DNA of 64,000 bases from Adiantum capillus-veneris (Eukaryota; Streptophyta; Polypodiopsida; Polypodiales; Pteridaceae). This document shows, in pieces, positions 48,996 to 60,170 of the stretch; position 1 is the stretch's first letter; each line of letters opens with the position of its first letter. The position numbers and the translations under genes were made by a program. Location of the stretch: positions 59,232,119 through 59,296,118 of the forward strand of contig CM043952.1 of NCBI GenBank assembly GCA_014529385.2, written 5' to 3'. The notes beneath the pieces were generated by a model that was not told the DNA's origin, made no database searches, and saw nothing but the letters and a program-made list of their open reading frames with translations.

Positions 48996-49345
48996 AGGTT
49001 GCGTCCTCCCGGGCTTAGTCGCCAACTGCTCCAATATACACGCCTGCTCACTTTCTCCGATTTCAGTGAGCTTTGGCGAGCGTTCGTAGGTCGACAAATA
49101 CTTCGGGTATGCTCATAGAGCTTGGTGTGCTCAGATTTTCGATTTGGGCTCATTTCGGCCTCTGTTTCCACTACAGGCAGTACTGCACAGGCTATTTCTT
49201 CATTTTGTGCAGAATTTATGTCAGTGCCGTTTTTTGCATAACAGGTGCCTTATAGTCTTCTACGGTTTATGCTATATATCACAGGTTGTTCCCGCTCCAT
49301 TTCTCCTATTTTCGGGCAGTTTTCACATCAGGTGCAGCATTTTCC

Positions 49346-50240
49346 ATGGCTGACAACAACAACACAGATGTGTTCAAGATGTTTGCTGCTGAGGACAGGT
49401 TGGATGGGGACAACTACCCTATGTGGGCTTATATGATGCAACATGTTCTTGTGTCAAAGGGTGTCTGGAACATTGTGCAGGGCATTGATGTACGTCCTGG
49501 TTCTGAGGATGTAGGCGATGTTGAGGATGTTGTAGGTCTTGCTGCAAGGATTGCAGCTGTTAGAGTTGTTTTGCCTACGGTAGACCAAGCTCGTTGGGAT
49601 GTTAAGGATGCAAAGCTCATGCATTGATTGCGTTGTCTGTGAAGCGCACCATTGTTCCTCACATCCGTTCAGCAAAATCTGTAAAACAGGCTTGGGATAT
49701 TCTAGCAAGTCTTTATGCAAGCCGCAATGAGGCTAAAATTGCTTTGGTGCGTAAAGAGCTGTAGTCGAAGATTATGCATGAGGAAGATGATATGGACACT
49801 TTCCTTGCTAGTGTCAAGGATATCAATGAGCAACTTATTTCTACAGGTGAAGTTATTTCAGACAGTTCCCTTGTGCAGACTGTTCTTGATGCCTTACCAG
49901 ATTCTTACCAGACTTTTGCTAGTACTTGGAGACTTATGACCCAAGGAAATCTAGAAGTTGTCAAGTTCGATGCATTATGCACATTGCTGTTGCAAGAGTC
50001 ACTTTCCAGAAAAAACAGGACTAGACAGCGTGCAATTGAACAGGCTTTTATTGCTTCTTAAAGAAAGGGTGGTAACAACAATGCAACCACTTCTTATGGT
50101 TCTGCTGCGAGTGAAAAAAATTCTGTTCCTAATGCTTCTGCTGGCAGCAATTCGTCTGGAAATTCTGGTGATAAGGGCAAAAAGAAGATGCGTTGCCATT
50201 ATTCTAAAGCCAATGATCACTTGATCAAGTCGTGTCCTAA
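49346..50240 (+). pseudogene. Copia Gag region
   Basis: Starts MADNNNTDVFKMFAAEDRL. Typical copia Gag words follow: LDGDNYPMWAYMMQHVLVSK, SVKQAWDILASLYASRNEAK, EEDDMDTFLASVKDINEQL and LVQTVLDALPDSYQTFAS. A zinc-knuckle word (CHYSKANDHLIKSC) lies near 50193-50236. About 1 kb of leader and Gag precede the first protease copy. Not intact. Confidence 0.8.
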
Positions 50241-50251
50241 GTTGAAGAGAG

Positions 50252-50965
50252 GCTAAGAAGAAAGAGAGTGGTTCCACTGCAAATGCTCGTTCCACTACAA
50301 ATGCAGCCATTGTTGAGTCTTCTGTGAAAGGAGACTGTGTTGCTGATGTTGATGCAGAATGGGCTTTTAGCACAGAGTGCACTTACAATCCTGCTGTCCA
50401 TGATGCATGCTTGTCACTTGCTGCAGATTCACATGTGTGGTATTTCGACAGTGGTGCTACAAAGCACATTACCTCACATCGTGAATTGTTTACCTCTCTC
50501 GAGTCTGTCCCTCATGGGAATTCTGTCACTTGTGCCAACAATGCCTCTTATCCAGTTCAGGGAGTTGGAAAGATTGTGCTTACTGCTGCTAATGGAAGTT
50601 CTTTCACACTTGTTGATGCACTTTATGTACCTGGGATCAAGAAGAATCTCTTGTCTGTATCCGCACTTGCTAGACTTGGACTTGTAGTCAAATTTTTGGA
50701 TGATAGATGTACAGTTCATGATCTCAGTTTTGGTGATGAAATTGTTGCATCTAGCCTTTTGTGCCGTGGGCTATATAAGCTCACTTTGTATGACAAGTGT
50801 GGACAAAATTTTGCAAATGCTGTTGTAGATCCAAGGGCTATTTCAGATGCAAAACTTTGGCATGCACGTTTTGGTCATCTAAATTTTGCCAATTTGCTGC
50901 GTTTGCAGAAATCTGATATGGTTGCTTCTTTGCCGCCTCTAGCACCTGTCAAACATGTTTGTGAA
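50252..50965 (+). repeat. Copia protease and pre-integrase part, first copy
   Basis: Contains the copia protease active-site word HVWYFDSGATKHITSHRELF, the downstream LVDALYVPGIKKNLLSVSAL, and the pre-integrase zinc part (AKLWHARFGHLNFANLLRLQ). It is followed head to tail by a second copy that starts with the same GGCTAAGAAGAAA word. Confidence 0.85.
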
Positions 50966-51690
50966 GGCTAAGAAGAAACACGGTGGTTCCATTGCAAATG
51001 CTGGTTGCACTACAAATGCAGCCATTGTTGAGTCTTTTGTAAAAGGAGAATTTAATGCTGATGTTGATGCAAAATGGGCTTTTAGTGCAGAGTGCACTTA
51101 CAATCCTGCTGTCCATGATGCATGCTTGTCAGTTGCTGCAGATTCACATGTGTGGTATTTTGACAGTGGTGCTACAAAGCACATTACCTCACATCGTGAA
51201 TTGTTTACCTCTTTCGAGTCTGTCCGTCATGGGAATTCAGTCACTTGTGCCAACAATGCCTCTTATCCAGTTCAGGGAGTTGGAAAGATTCTGCTTACTG
51301 CTGCTAATGGCAATTCTTTCACACTTGTTGATGCACTTTATGTACCTGCGATCAAGAAGAATCTCTTGTCTGTATTTGCACTTGCTAGAATTGGACTTGC
51401 AGTCAAATTTGTGGATGACAGATGTACAGTTCATGATCTCAGTTTTGGTGATGAAATTGTTGCATTTGGCCTTTTGTGCCGTGGGCTGTATAAGCTTACT
51501 TTGTATTACAAGTGTGGAAAAAATTTTGCAAATGCTATTGAAGATTCAAGGGCTATTTCAGATGCAAAACTTTGGCATGCATGTTTTGGTCATTTGAATT
51601 TTGCCAGTTTGCTGCGTTTGTAGAAATCTAATATGGCTGCTTATTTGCCGCCTCTTGAAGCACCTGTCAAACATGTTTGTGAAGGCTGTA
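50966..51690 (+). repeat. Copia protease and pre-integrase part, second copy
   Basis: A second copy of the preceding 714 bp, at roughly 93% identity by eye. It repeats HVWYFDSGATKHITSHRELF, the LVDALYVP word and the WHA..GHLNFA pre-integrase word. It ends KHVCEGCILGKMQHSMFP, which leads into integrase. The divergence between copies shows that the duplication is not an assembly stutter. Confidence 0.85.
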
Positions 51691-52440
51691 TTTTGGGTAA
51701 GATGCAGCATTCTATGTTTCCAAAGGATGGTTCAGTTCGGGCCACATGCAGGTTGCAGCTTGTGCATAGTGATGTTTATGGGCCCATGCAAACTCCGTCC
51801 TTGGGCAATTACCTATGCTTCATGACTTTCATTGATGATTACTCCAGGCATGCATGGGTATTTCCGCTTAAAGCGAAGTCCAAAGTTTTTATGTGCTTCA
51901 AACAATTTCTGGCTAAGGATGAAAATGTCTCGAAATGTACTATGGGCACCCTCCTTTCCGATCGAGGGGGGGAGTATATGTCTCATGAATTTAATGCATT
52001 TCTGGCTAGTTGTGGGATAAAACACCAATGTACAGTGCCTTATACACCTTAGCAAAATGGTGTTGCTGAGAGGAAAAACAAGTCACTGACGAAAATGGCA
52101 CGATGTATGGTCAAAAGTCAAGCTTTGCCGCATTCTTTTTGGCTTGAGGCCATCATGTGTGCACTTATGTACTTAACAGGTGTCCTATGAAAGCTTTGCA
52201 GTCTATTACTCCATATGAAGCATGACATGATAGAAAGCCTTCTATTGAGCACAGGCGTGTTTTTGGCTGTTTGGCATATGCTTTGGTGCCACAAGTGCAG
52301 CGCAGAAAATTGGATGATAAGGCTGTCAAATGTATTTTTGTTGGTTATAGTGCTGAGAGCAAAGGTTACAGGCTGTATCATTCGCAAATAAAACATATTC
52401 TGGTTTCTTGGGATGTAGTGTTTGTGGAAGATTCTGTTTA
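51691..52440 (+). pseudogene. Copia integrase region
   Basis: Integrase core words: LVHSDVYGPMQTPSLGNYL, FIDDYSRHAWVFPLKAKSKV, LLSDRGGEYMSHEFNAFLAS and HQCTVPYTP, then the QNGVAERKNKS area. Not intact. Confidence 0.8.
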
Positions 52441-53510
52441 GCCCTTGCTGTCATGTACTAGAGACAGTAATGTAAGCTCATAGGACATTTATGACACTTT
52501 GTTGCCTCTTTTCAGTGGTGGAAATACGAATGTAAGTTCCAATGAGGCAAATGTACAGCCTATGGGGGTTTCTGAAAATGTTCTAGATCAGCCTATTACT
52601 GATGCCGATGTACATGATGTACTTGATGAGGAAAGGGCTGAAAATGAGCAGGCTAGAGGTATGCGAAAATGGCTGGTGCACACTTTGTGTGACAGTAAAT
52701 TGGATGCACCTTTGTCTAGTCGTACTCGTTCAGGCTCTCGCCATGCATCTTATGCATCAGATTGTTATGCTTTGGCTGTGTCTAGCTTACATGATGTTGA
52801 GGAGTCTCTGTCTTTTGATGAAGCACAGAATTCAGAAAATTGGATGGCTGCCATGCAATCAGAATATGATGCACTCATAGAAAATGACACATGGACTTTA
52901 TGTGATTTGCCTCATGGCAAAAAGGCCATTGGTACGAAGTGGGTTTACAAGTTCGAAACGCAAGCCAAATGGTGAGATCGATCGCCATAAGGCTCGACTT
53001 GTTGCAAAGGGTTATGCACAGCAAAAAGGCATAGATTATGAAGAGACTTTTGCTCCCACTTGTCGTATGACTACTGTGCGTTTTCTATGTGCATTGGCAG
53101 CTCATTTTGGCTGGGATGTACTCAATCAGACATTGTTACTGCTTTCTTGAATGGTGACATATTTGAGGAAGTTTATGTAACGCAGCCTCGCGGTTTTGTC
53201 ATAAAAGGACAAGAGGACAAAGTGTGCAAATGTAACAAGGCTTTGTATGGGTTGAAGCAATCTCCTCGTGCTTGGTATGAGAAAGCTGACACTCATTTGG
53301 TCAAACAAGGCTTTCGTAATAGTCCAACAGAAAGCACATTGTATGTAAAGCGTAAGGATGCTGTACTTCTCATTGTGGTTCTTTATGTTGATGATTTACT
53401 GATCACCGGACCAAATGAGAGACATATTGCTGAAGTTAAGGTTGATTTGAATGCTACTTTCAAGATGAAAGATTTGGGGCTGTTGCATCATTACTTGGGT
53501 ATATAGTTTA
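52441..53510 (+). pseudogene. Copia linker and reverse transcriptase region
   Basis: A hydrophilic linker (to about 52830) is followed by reverse-transcriptase words [78 protein letters not shown] and LYVDDLLITGPNE (catalytic Asp pair near 53390). Not intact. Confidence 0.85.
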
Positions 53511-54365
53511 AGCAGTGTGATGGTGGTATTGCCTTGTGTCAGAAAAGTTACATAGAGACATTGCTATGTAAGTTTGGACTTGAGGATTGCAAACCTATTG
53601 CCACTCCCATGGAAACATGTTTGAAGTTGCGTCTACATGATGCTGGCGATCCTGCTGATGTCACTCTTTACCAAATTGCTGTTGGTTGCCTCATTTATGT
53701 ATGCAACACGAGGCCAGATATTCAGTTTGCAATCTCACATGTCAGCAGATTTATGCATAGCCGAGGGTCTAAGAATTGGCAGGCTGTCAAGAGGATTTTC
53801 CGCTACCTTAGTGGCACTTTACATCTTGGCTTGTTTTATCCAAAGGAGGGATCATTGCCACCAGACTTACATGCTTTTTCGGACTCAGATTGGGCTGGTT
53901 GTTTTGACACGAGAGTGTCCACAAATGGTTTTTGTTTCATGCTTGGCAGTTCATGTATATCATGGTTGAGCAAGAGGAAACCTACTATGGCCACTTCGAG
54001 TTGTGAGGTTGAGTACAGGGCAGTCTTCACAGCTACGGTTGAGTGTGTATGGCTCAGACGCCTTATGGCTGATTTGGGTGTTGGACAGGACACTGCCAAC
54101 ACTATCTACACTGACAGTTAGAGCGCATTGGCAGTTGTGAGGAACCCAGGTTTTCATGCTCGCACAAAGCACATTGAGGTGCATTACCACTATGTCAGGG
54201 AGAGGCTCCCAGCAGGGGAGATCATCTTGGCTTATGTGCCAACACAGGACAACCTTGCAAATATTTTCACAAAGGCATTGTCTCGTGAGAAGCTTGAAGC
54301 TTTCCGCAAAGTTTTGGGCTTACTCTCCTTTGCCAGCTCAATGCTAACCTTTCCACCTCCTTAGG
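53511..54365 (+). pseudogene. Copia RNase H region
   Basis: Words: PIATPMETCLKLRL, VGCLIYVCNTRPDIQFAISH, AVKRIFRYLSGTLHLGLFY, AFSDSDWAGCFDTRVSTNGF, TSSCEVEYRAVFTATVECVW, HARTKHIEVHYHYVRERL and LANIFTKALSREKLEAFRK. This is the standard copia RNase H ending. Coding similarity stops near 54330-54365. Confidence 0.85.
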
Positions 54366-55375
54366 CCTACTATTTGTTGGACTTTAAGTCCCAACATCTA
54401 CAACCATCTGGTGCATAGTTCACACCCCTTGACTCGCTTTTTCACCCCACACACCCTCTCTTTCTTAACCTCCCAAGCCACCCCCAAACCATTTTTGTAC
54501 ATCTATCCTACATAATCTTTAAAAAAAAAAAAAGTTTACTAATATTCTCCCTTCTTTTAATGCTAGAACCATACCATCTAGAGCTTAATATTTTGGAGAA
54601 ACTTCCCCCCCTCCCCTTGAATTATCCTTTGGACACTTCATTACACCTTTACCAAATCCTTATTGAGCTTGCTTTTAACCTCTCCTTTTCCTTTCTTTTC
54701 ATAGTAGCCTCCCTTTTGTTCACACTCTACCCCAACCTCTCATTCCCAAATTGTACTCTGGAGAACCTGGTCTTTTAGCTTACATCCACACCTAACTCAC
54801 CATAACTCCTCTCCATGTACCCTAGTACTTGGATTTTAATTCCACTCCTCCCAAAAAATGATGTCCTCCAAGATATAAACGTAAAAAATAATCCTCCAAG
54901 CTCCCTTTATAAACCCCTACTTCCTCCTCTTTTACAAACACAATCCGCTAAACCACCACTGATGAGATCACAAGAGCAAAACGCATTTGGTGGTTCCCTC
55001 CCTCCTATTATAACACTCCTTTTTTGGCTTACCTGCTATTATTGGCAACCATCTTTTTATTAACCGTAATGAGTCAACTCGCACGCTTGAGTACTTATTT
55101 TTCAAAATATTTTATATGTTTTATGCACATCAAAATAAAGATGCTCATTTTTGGGTGGTCCAAATAAGAAACTTTATTTTTGAAAAGGTGTATGGTGGTA
55201 ATAAGCCCGCTAATGGCCGTAGTAATACTCACAGATGTATTACCGCAATTATTATTGCACCTATGATTGAATATCCATTACCATGTCTATTCTCTAGACT
55301 ATTACCGCACCAAAAAAAAATTCTCTCTTCATTTTTCTTTGTTGTTAAACCTTGACAGTACTGGTGGTTCTAGAG
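54366..55375. other. Non-coding stretch right of the copia element
   Basis: Pyrimidine-rich, with a short poly-A (54522-54533). Short ORFs at 54560-54778 and 54815-55063 have no recognised domain. Around 55191-55317 repeated ATTACC/GGTAAT words (GTGGTAATA, GTAGTAATAC, GTATTACCGC, CTATTACCGCACC) include the small inverted pair GTAATAC/GTATTAC. This might be a decayed foldback element. No copia LTR match found. Confidence 0.45.
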
Positions 55376-56744
55376 AGTTCCTCTTTTAGTGACTGCCAAT
55401 CTTAAGATCGACCCTAAGTTGGTTTAGATTGCCCCACCATAAGCGGACTAAATGGATGAACTAAAGCGAGCCTAAGTTGGTTTAGAGAATCTTTACATGG
55501 ACAACCCTAAGTGCCTTTACAAGGGCTCGGGGGGTTCACTATTTAGTACCCCCTATATAACGTGCATTCAACAGGGTATTAGAAAAACCCCTCTTTTAAC
55601 ATGTCTATATGAATAAAATGACCCCTTATTTTAGGGAAATTTCCAAAATTGAATATAAAACCCCCTCATTTTAATGTATCTATGTTAAATTGCTTTTTTT
55701 TTTTTGCATTTTAAAACCCCTCCTTTCGAACTCACATTATACATTAACATGATTACATAGTGCACCCCCCGAGTACAAGGGTAACCCCTAACAGTCAAAC
55801 CAAAAGCCACTAACCCTAAGAAACTAGCCCTAAACAAACTGAAACAACCCAACCAAGAAGAACTAAAACCATAAGTCGTTAACCCTAAGAAGATAGCCCT
55901 AAATGACTAGCCAAACACCGTCAATCTTAAGCAGCCAAACATGGACAACCCTAAGCAAACAATTTAGAGCGGCCAAACCAAAATCCACTAACCTTGAGCG
56001 ACTAGCCCTAAGCGGATTGAAGCACGGCCAATCCTAAGCAAAAAATCTTTGAGCGGCCAAACACAGCCAACCGTAAGCGACTAAACACGACCAACTATTA
56101 GTATGCAAACTAAAAGCCACTACCCTAAGGGGCTAGCCCTAAGCGGATTGAAATGAACAAATCTATACGATCCTAAGTCGATTTAGATTGCCCCACCATA
56201 AGTGGATTGGAATGGTCAAACTAAAGCGATCCTAATTTGGTTTAGAGCATCTTTACACAGCCAACGCCAAGAACCTTTACAAGGCCAACCCCTACCGGCC
56301 AAACCAAAAGGCACTAACCCTAAGTAGCAAGTTCTAGAGAGACTGAAATAGCCCAACTAAGAATTGAAGCCATAAGATGCTAGCCCTAAGCGGCCAACCC
56401 TAAGTGGATTGAAATGGCTAATCTAATGTGATCTTAATATAATTTAGAGTGGCTAAGCCAAAATCCACTAACCTTGAGTGACTAGCTCTAAGCAGACTAG
56501 TATTGAAATACGACCCAACCTTAAGCGGACAATCCAAATCATCCAAACATGGCTATCCCTAAGTGACTAAAAACGGAAAACTATTAGCACGCCAATTAAA
56601 GATTCTAATCCTAAGCCGCTAGCCCTAAGCGTACTAAAATGACAAATCTATATGACCCTAAGTCGGTTTAGATCGGCAAATCCTAATCGCCTTTACATGA
56701 CCAACCCTAAGGGGATTGAAATAGTAATTGCCGCAAAGCCTACA

Positions 56745-56745
<1 letters not shown>
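55376..56745. repeat. Degenerate array built on CCCTAAG words
   Basis: About 1.35 kb with CCCTAAG or CCTAAG recurring about twenty times, mixed with modules such as GCGGATTGAAATGG, GGTTTAGA(G/T), GCCAAACC(A)AAA and CACTAACC. The spacing is irregular (roughly 15-60 bp). The 7-base word differs from the plant telomere unit CCCTAAA in its last base and is not in phase, so this is not a telomere tract. Probably an old satellite or decayed tandem array. No ORF. Confidence 0.7.
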
Positions 56746-56749
<4 letters not shown>

Positions 56750-56822
<73 letters not shown>

Positions 56823-56874
56823 CGCGCGCACGCACGCACACACACACACACACACTATGTTACACACACACACA
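56750..56874. repeat. (CA)n microsatellite with GC-CA interruption
   Basis: A perfect CA run at 56750-56820, then TGCGCGCGCACGCACG, then further CA runs to about 56874. ORFs across it on both strands are artefacts. Confidence 0.93.
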
Positions 56875-56879
56875 CAAAA

Positions 56880-57179
56880 ATACACAATCAATCTAACATA
56901 AAATAAAATCAAAGCTTACCTTTTTTGTTGGAGGAGGGTGTGTAAGTGGAAATCCAAAATCGGATAAGCCCCAACGTTGCAGATATATAGTTACGGCGAA
57001 AATTGGCAGCAAAGGAGCAAGAAGGAGAAGAGGAAAAATGGGGTAAAAATGCAAAAATGAACCCGCGGGCTCTGTTTTGTAAGTGGCATTGGTCAAAATT
57101 TACATCCGTATAAGTGTCGATATGCGCATCAAAATGTCCATCGATATACATGCTGGTATGATTGTCTACATAAACGTTG
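56880..57179. other. Non-coding, possibly interior of a DNA transposon
   Basis: Mixed sequence with no clear ORF. The words TCGATATGCGCATC and CATCGATATACATGC near 57117-57150 resemble the TCGATA-rich words in the terminal part that follows, so this may belong to the same CACTA-like element. Confidence 0.35.
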
Positions 57180-57300
57180 GCATTTTAAATTTTGATTTTT
57201 TTTTTTGGGTCTCCCTCCAATTTTAGCAATGAATTTATCGATGCTGCCTGACAATGACGTCGATAATTTGGCGTCGATAATAAAGTGATCTCTTGTAGTG
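57180..57300 (-). mobile_element. CACTA-like DNA transposon terminus
   Basis: On the minus strand the sequence from 57300 reads CACTACAAGAGATCAC, the terminal word shared by plant CACTA (En/Spm) transposons (CACTACAAGAAA-type). Just inside are close repeats of TTATCGACGCC / TTATCGACGTC, as expected for subterminal transposase-binding repeats. On the right it abuts the start of the integrase remnant. The other end was not recognised, so the element may be partial or extend over the CCCTAAG array. A short variant of the terminal word is repeated at about 57450 and 57494. Confidence 0.45.
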
Positions 57301-57600
57301 AATGAAGGCATACATACAAGATTATGTTTCCAAATGCATTATATGTCAAAAGACAAAGATGATAGAGGAAATAGGGTAGGCTTGCTTCAACCAATATCCA
57401 TACCTAATTCTCCATGGGAGAAATAGGTAATGAAGTGATCTCTTGTAGTGAATGAAGGCATACCTAAAAGGTAATGAAGTGATCTCTTGTAGTGAATGAA
57501 GGCATACATAAAAGATTATGTTGCCAAATGCATTATATGTCAAAAGACAAAGTATGATAGAGGAAATAGGGTAGGCTTGCTTCAACCAATATCCATACCT
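57285..57600. repeat. Local direct repeats, three copies of a 28-bp junction word
   Basis: GTGATCTCTTGTAGTGAATG (continuing AAGGCATAC) starts at 57285, 57435 and 57479. Longer flanks are also repeated: the integrase-coding stretch at 57301-57420 recurs at 57495-57610 almost identically. Looks like stepwise local duplication across the CACTA end and the integrase start. Confidence 0.85.
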
Positions 57601-58425
57601 AATTCTCCATGGGAGAGTATATTCATGGATTTTATCTTTGGATTGCTAAGGTTTATTCATGGGAATACAAAAATATGGACAATAGCAGACCGGTTTAGTA
57701 GACAAGTATATTTTATACCGGTCAAAAAGTCTATTAAAGCACACCATATGGAAACCCTATTCTTCATATTAAAGGTCTTTAAGTATCATGGTTTACCAAC
57801 ATCCATAGTATTCACCAAGAATGACTAGCAGTTGCTCTTTGAGAATCTGGATACTAAGTTGAATTTCTCCTCGACCTATTACCTACAAACGCATGGCCAA
57901 AGTGAAAATAAAAACTCGACCATTATTGATCTACTCAAAGCCTATGTTATGGAGGTAGAGCAAAGGGATCAATGGAAAAAGTATGTGCCCCTTAGTGGAG
58001 TATGCATACAATAAGATTATTTATACTTCTATACGAAAGGTACCCTTCCAAGTTATTGAAGGAAGACCCAAACTCTGACAGCCAAGACACTTGGAAAGAT
58101 CTTTGTTGTTGCTAATGAGTATTGTAAAATATCTTGAAGATTCTTTTAACAAGCTTTAGAAAGCTATTTCCATCACTCATCAAAAGAAAAAGGCTGCCAC
58201 TAATAAGCATAGAAGAGCCTTGACCTTCAAAGAGAATAATTGGATATTACTAAAGTTCCCCAAAACACGCTTGAGCCATACCACATGCAAGGGGAAACAA
58301 GGATGCCCAACGAGTCATAAAAAATATTATGCTAATCCAGCGGAAAGATATTGCGGTCCATTTCAAATCCTTAAGCCCATTAATAAATTGGCTTATAAGT
58401 TAAGGGCTACCTAGCATGTGGCTCA
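57301..58425 (+). pseudogene. Ty3/gypsy integrase remnant (different lineage)
   Basis: Words of a Ty3 integrase: YVAKCIICQKTKYDRGNRVG (zinc-domain end), LLQPISIPNSPWESIFMDFI and DRFSRQVYFIPVKKSIKAHH (catalytic core), then QTHGQSENKN. At 58220-58414 there is a C-terminal part (KYYANPAERYCGPFQILKPI, NKLAYKLR). The ISIP..PW.SI.MDFI.GL style is that of chromovirus-type Ty3 elements, unlike E1-E3. Heavily broken, with ten or so breaks. It is followed by a polypurine tract and R1. Confidence 0.75.
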
Positions 58426-59264
58426 TTCATAATGCCAATCATTTTTCCTACTCTATAGTTGAGGATGACCATGATTTCAAGGGAGAGGTAAGTCATGAAA
58501 ATCAATTTTTAACTTTCTAAAGTATTTTCCATCTTAAATTGGCCACTTAAGTCTGCAAAAAATAAAAAAGAACAAGTGAAATTGGTTAACTGATCAAAGG
58601 TACATGTAAAAAAAAGGATAAATTTATCTCAATCAACCTTGATCAAAGGTACATGACAAAGAGGACCAATTAGAGCAATTATATGAGTTAAAAAAATAGA
58701 AATTAATTATGTAAATTTTAACTAATCAAATTTACTAATTAGACTCTAAGTATGAAGTTCGAAAATCCTTAGGATTAAATTAAAACTTATCAGAGATAGT
58801 CTAAATTTGGTAGGTTTAAATTTAGCAGGTTTTGAGGCTAGCATCACAGTATCTCCAAGGGATTGTGCTACGTTCTTGCAAAGGAGGTGAACCTCCAAAG
58901 ACTAAGAGTAAGTCTAATCTTTACCGGAGTCCATCTTAATTTTAACAAGTTCTAAATTAGCAGGTGGACTCTAGTCCAAGTTAGCTTTATAGAGCCTGCA
59001 AGGATAGTGCAAAGGTCATGGAAATGAGCTATTTAAATTGAAGGTAAGACTACCCTTTTTAATTAATGAAAGGGAAAAACAAAAGACTAAGGTTAGATCA
59101 AACCTCCCATTTTTAGAAAGTCGACTCTAGTCCTTCTCTTTTAAGTTTGGCTAGGCCACATGTCCAAAGTAGCTCACACATGCTTAATGGGAAATTGCAC
59201 AAGTGTATGTTTTTGTACCTTATCCAAAGTCAAGTCAAGTGGGGGTTGGGGGTTTTTCAAGAAT
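58426..59264 (+). other. Non-coding, 3' part of the integrase-bearing remnant
   Basis: AT-rich, with TCTAGTCC/TTAGACT and CCTCCAAAGACTAAG words repeated loosely (58640-59110), for example CAGGTGGACTCTAGTCCAAG and AGTCGACTCTAGTCCTTC. No ORF. Presumably the decayed region between integrase and the 3' LTR. Confidence 0.5.
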
Positions 59265-59280
59265 AGCAAGGGGGGACAAG
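59265..59280 (+). other. Possible polypurine tract
   Basis: AGCAAGGGGGGACAAG directly before TGTTATCACATGC. Its position after an integrase remnant and before R1 copy B suggests the primer site for a 3' LTR. Confidence 0.5.
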
Positions 59281-60170
59281 TGTTATCACATGCAATTAGT
59301 TGCTTCTTAAGACCTTTCTTATGATTGGTCCACATACCTAGTACTGTAACATTTAATGGCCCAGTGACTTGTGTGTAGCGGAAAATAGCATAAACATAGT
59401 GAACATTTCATTAGAATAGATTCCTAATGAGCATAGAAAGAGTGCATGGATGGAGAGAGCAACAAAAAGCATAACACCTAGTTAGGCATGAACAATAGTT
59501 CAAAAGAGAGAGAAATTAAGCTATTGACAACAATTTTTGAGGACCGGATTTACATGGAGCCGCTTCCCCCTCCAAAAGGCTTTGTATTATAGGCTTCCTC
59601 CATCAAGGGAGACATTTTACAATACAATACTTTGTGTTCATTCAATAACTTTCCGGTGCAATGAAGATGGAAGCTTCAAGCACCATGCACACACTTCTAA
59701 AACACAACATCAATTCCCTCACGGTCTCAAACCCAAGACCTCACACACCTTCAAAAATGGTGAGAGCTAGCGGGGTATGAGAGTAGATTGAGAGGAAGAA
59801 GGAGTAGTCTTACGAGAAAGAAGTATATCTCCTCACATAATCACTCATAATAGCTTAGCGTAGCTTATTAATTAGCATGATAGAGGAGATGAGCATGCAT
59901 TGAAGCTTGGCTCTTGGTTGGATTTGCATCACAAAGCCAAGAGTTGTTGGTGTAGGCCTCCCTTCTCACAAGCTTGGAGTAGATGATGAGCTTTCCATTA
60001 AAGCTTGAGAAGGAGAGAGAGAGTCTTCTTGCTTCACATGAGATTGTGTGAGTGTGTGTGTGATAATGCCTTGCCAAAATCATCCCCCTCTCTCTCTTGG
60101 TCGACCCCTCTTGCAATTTACTCATGCTGGCACCTCATTGGACCCTGCAAAGCTTAGCCAATCATAATTG
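59281..60170 (+). repeat. R1 copy B: probable 3' LTR of the remnant element
   Basis: From 59345 to about 60165 it matches R1 copy A (47198-48010) in the same orientation. The probable LTR start is TGTTATCACA at 59281, and the right end is not defined because copy A stops first. It carries GGAGCCGCTTCCCCCTCC, GGCTCTTGGTTGGATTTGCA and TCATTGGACCC. Short ORFs within it are not supported. Confidence 0.55.

Larger units (their letters stand above)
48755..54365 (+). mobile_element. Ty1/copia element inside the E1 5' LTR
   Basis: The order is 5' LTR (227 bp), tRNA-Met primer site, Gag with zinc knuckle, protease and pre-integrase part present twice in tandem, integrase, reverse transcriptase and RNase H, as in the Pseudoviridae. 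A 3' LTR matching the 5' one was not found in the window, so the right end is given where coding similarity stops. Broken, with on the order of ten breaks. Without a second LTR the age cannot be read from the sequence; it must be younger than E1, which it interrupts. Confidence 0.85.

Noticed and set aside
54366-54800. Right-hand LTR of the copia element
   Set aside because: I compared this stretch with the 227-bp left LTR by eye and found no matching words (for example no TGTTACCATATA or GTGCATTGTATA).
55376-56745. Interstitial telomere
   Set aside because: The word is CCCTAAG, not CCCTAAA, and copies are spaced irregularly instead of contiguous.
57285-57600. CRISPR-like direct repeats
   Set aside because: Only three copies with unequal spacing in plant DNA. 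They are local duplications across a transposon/integrase junction.
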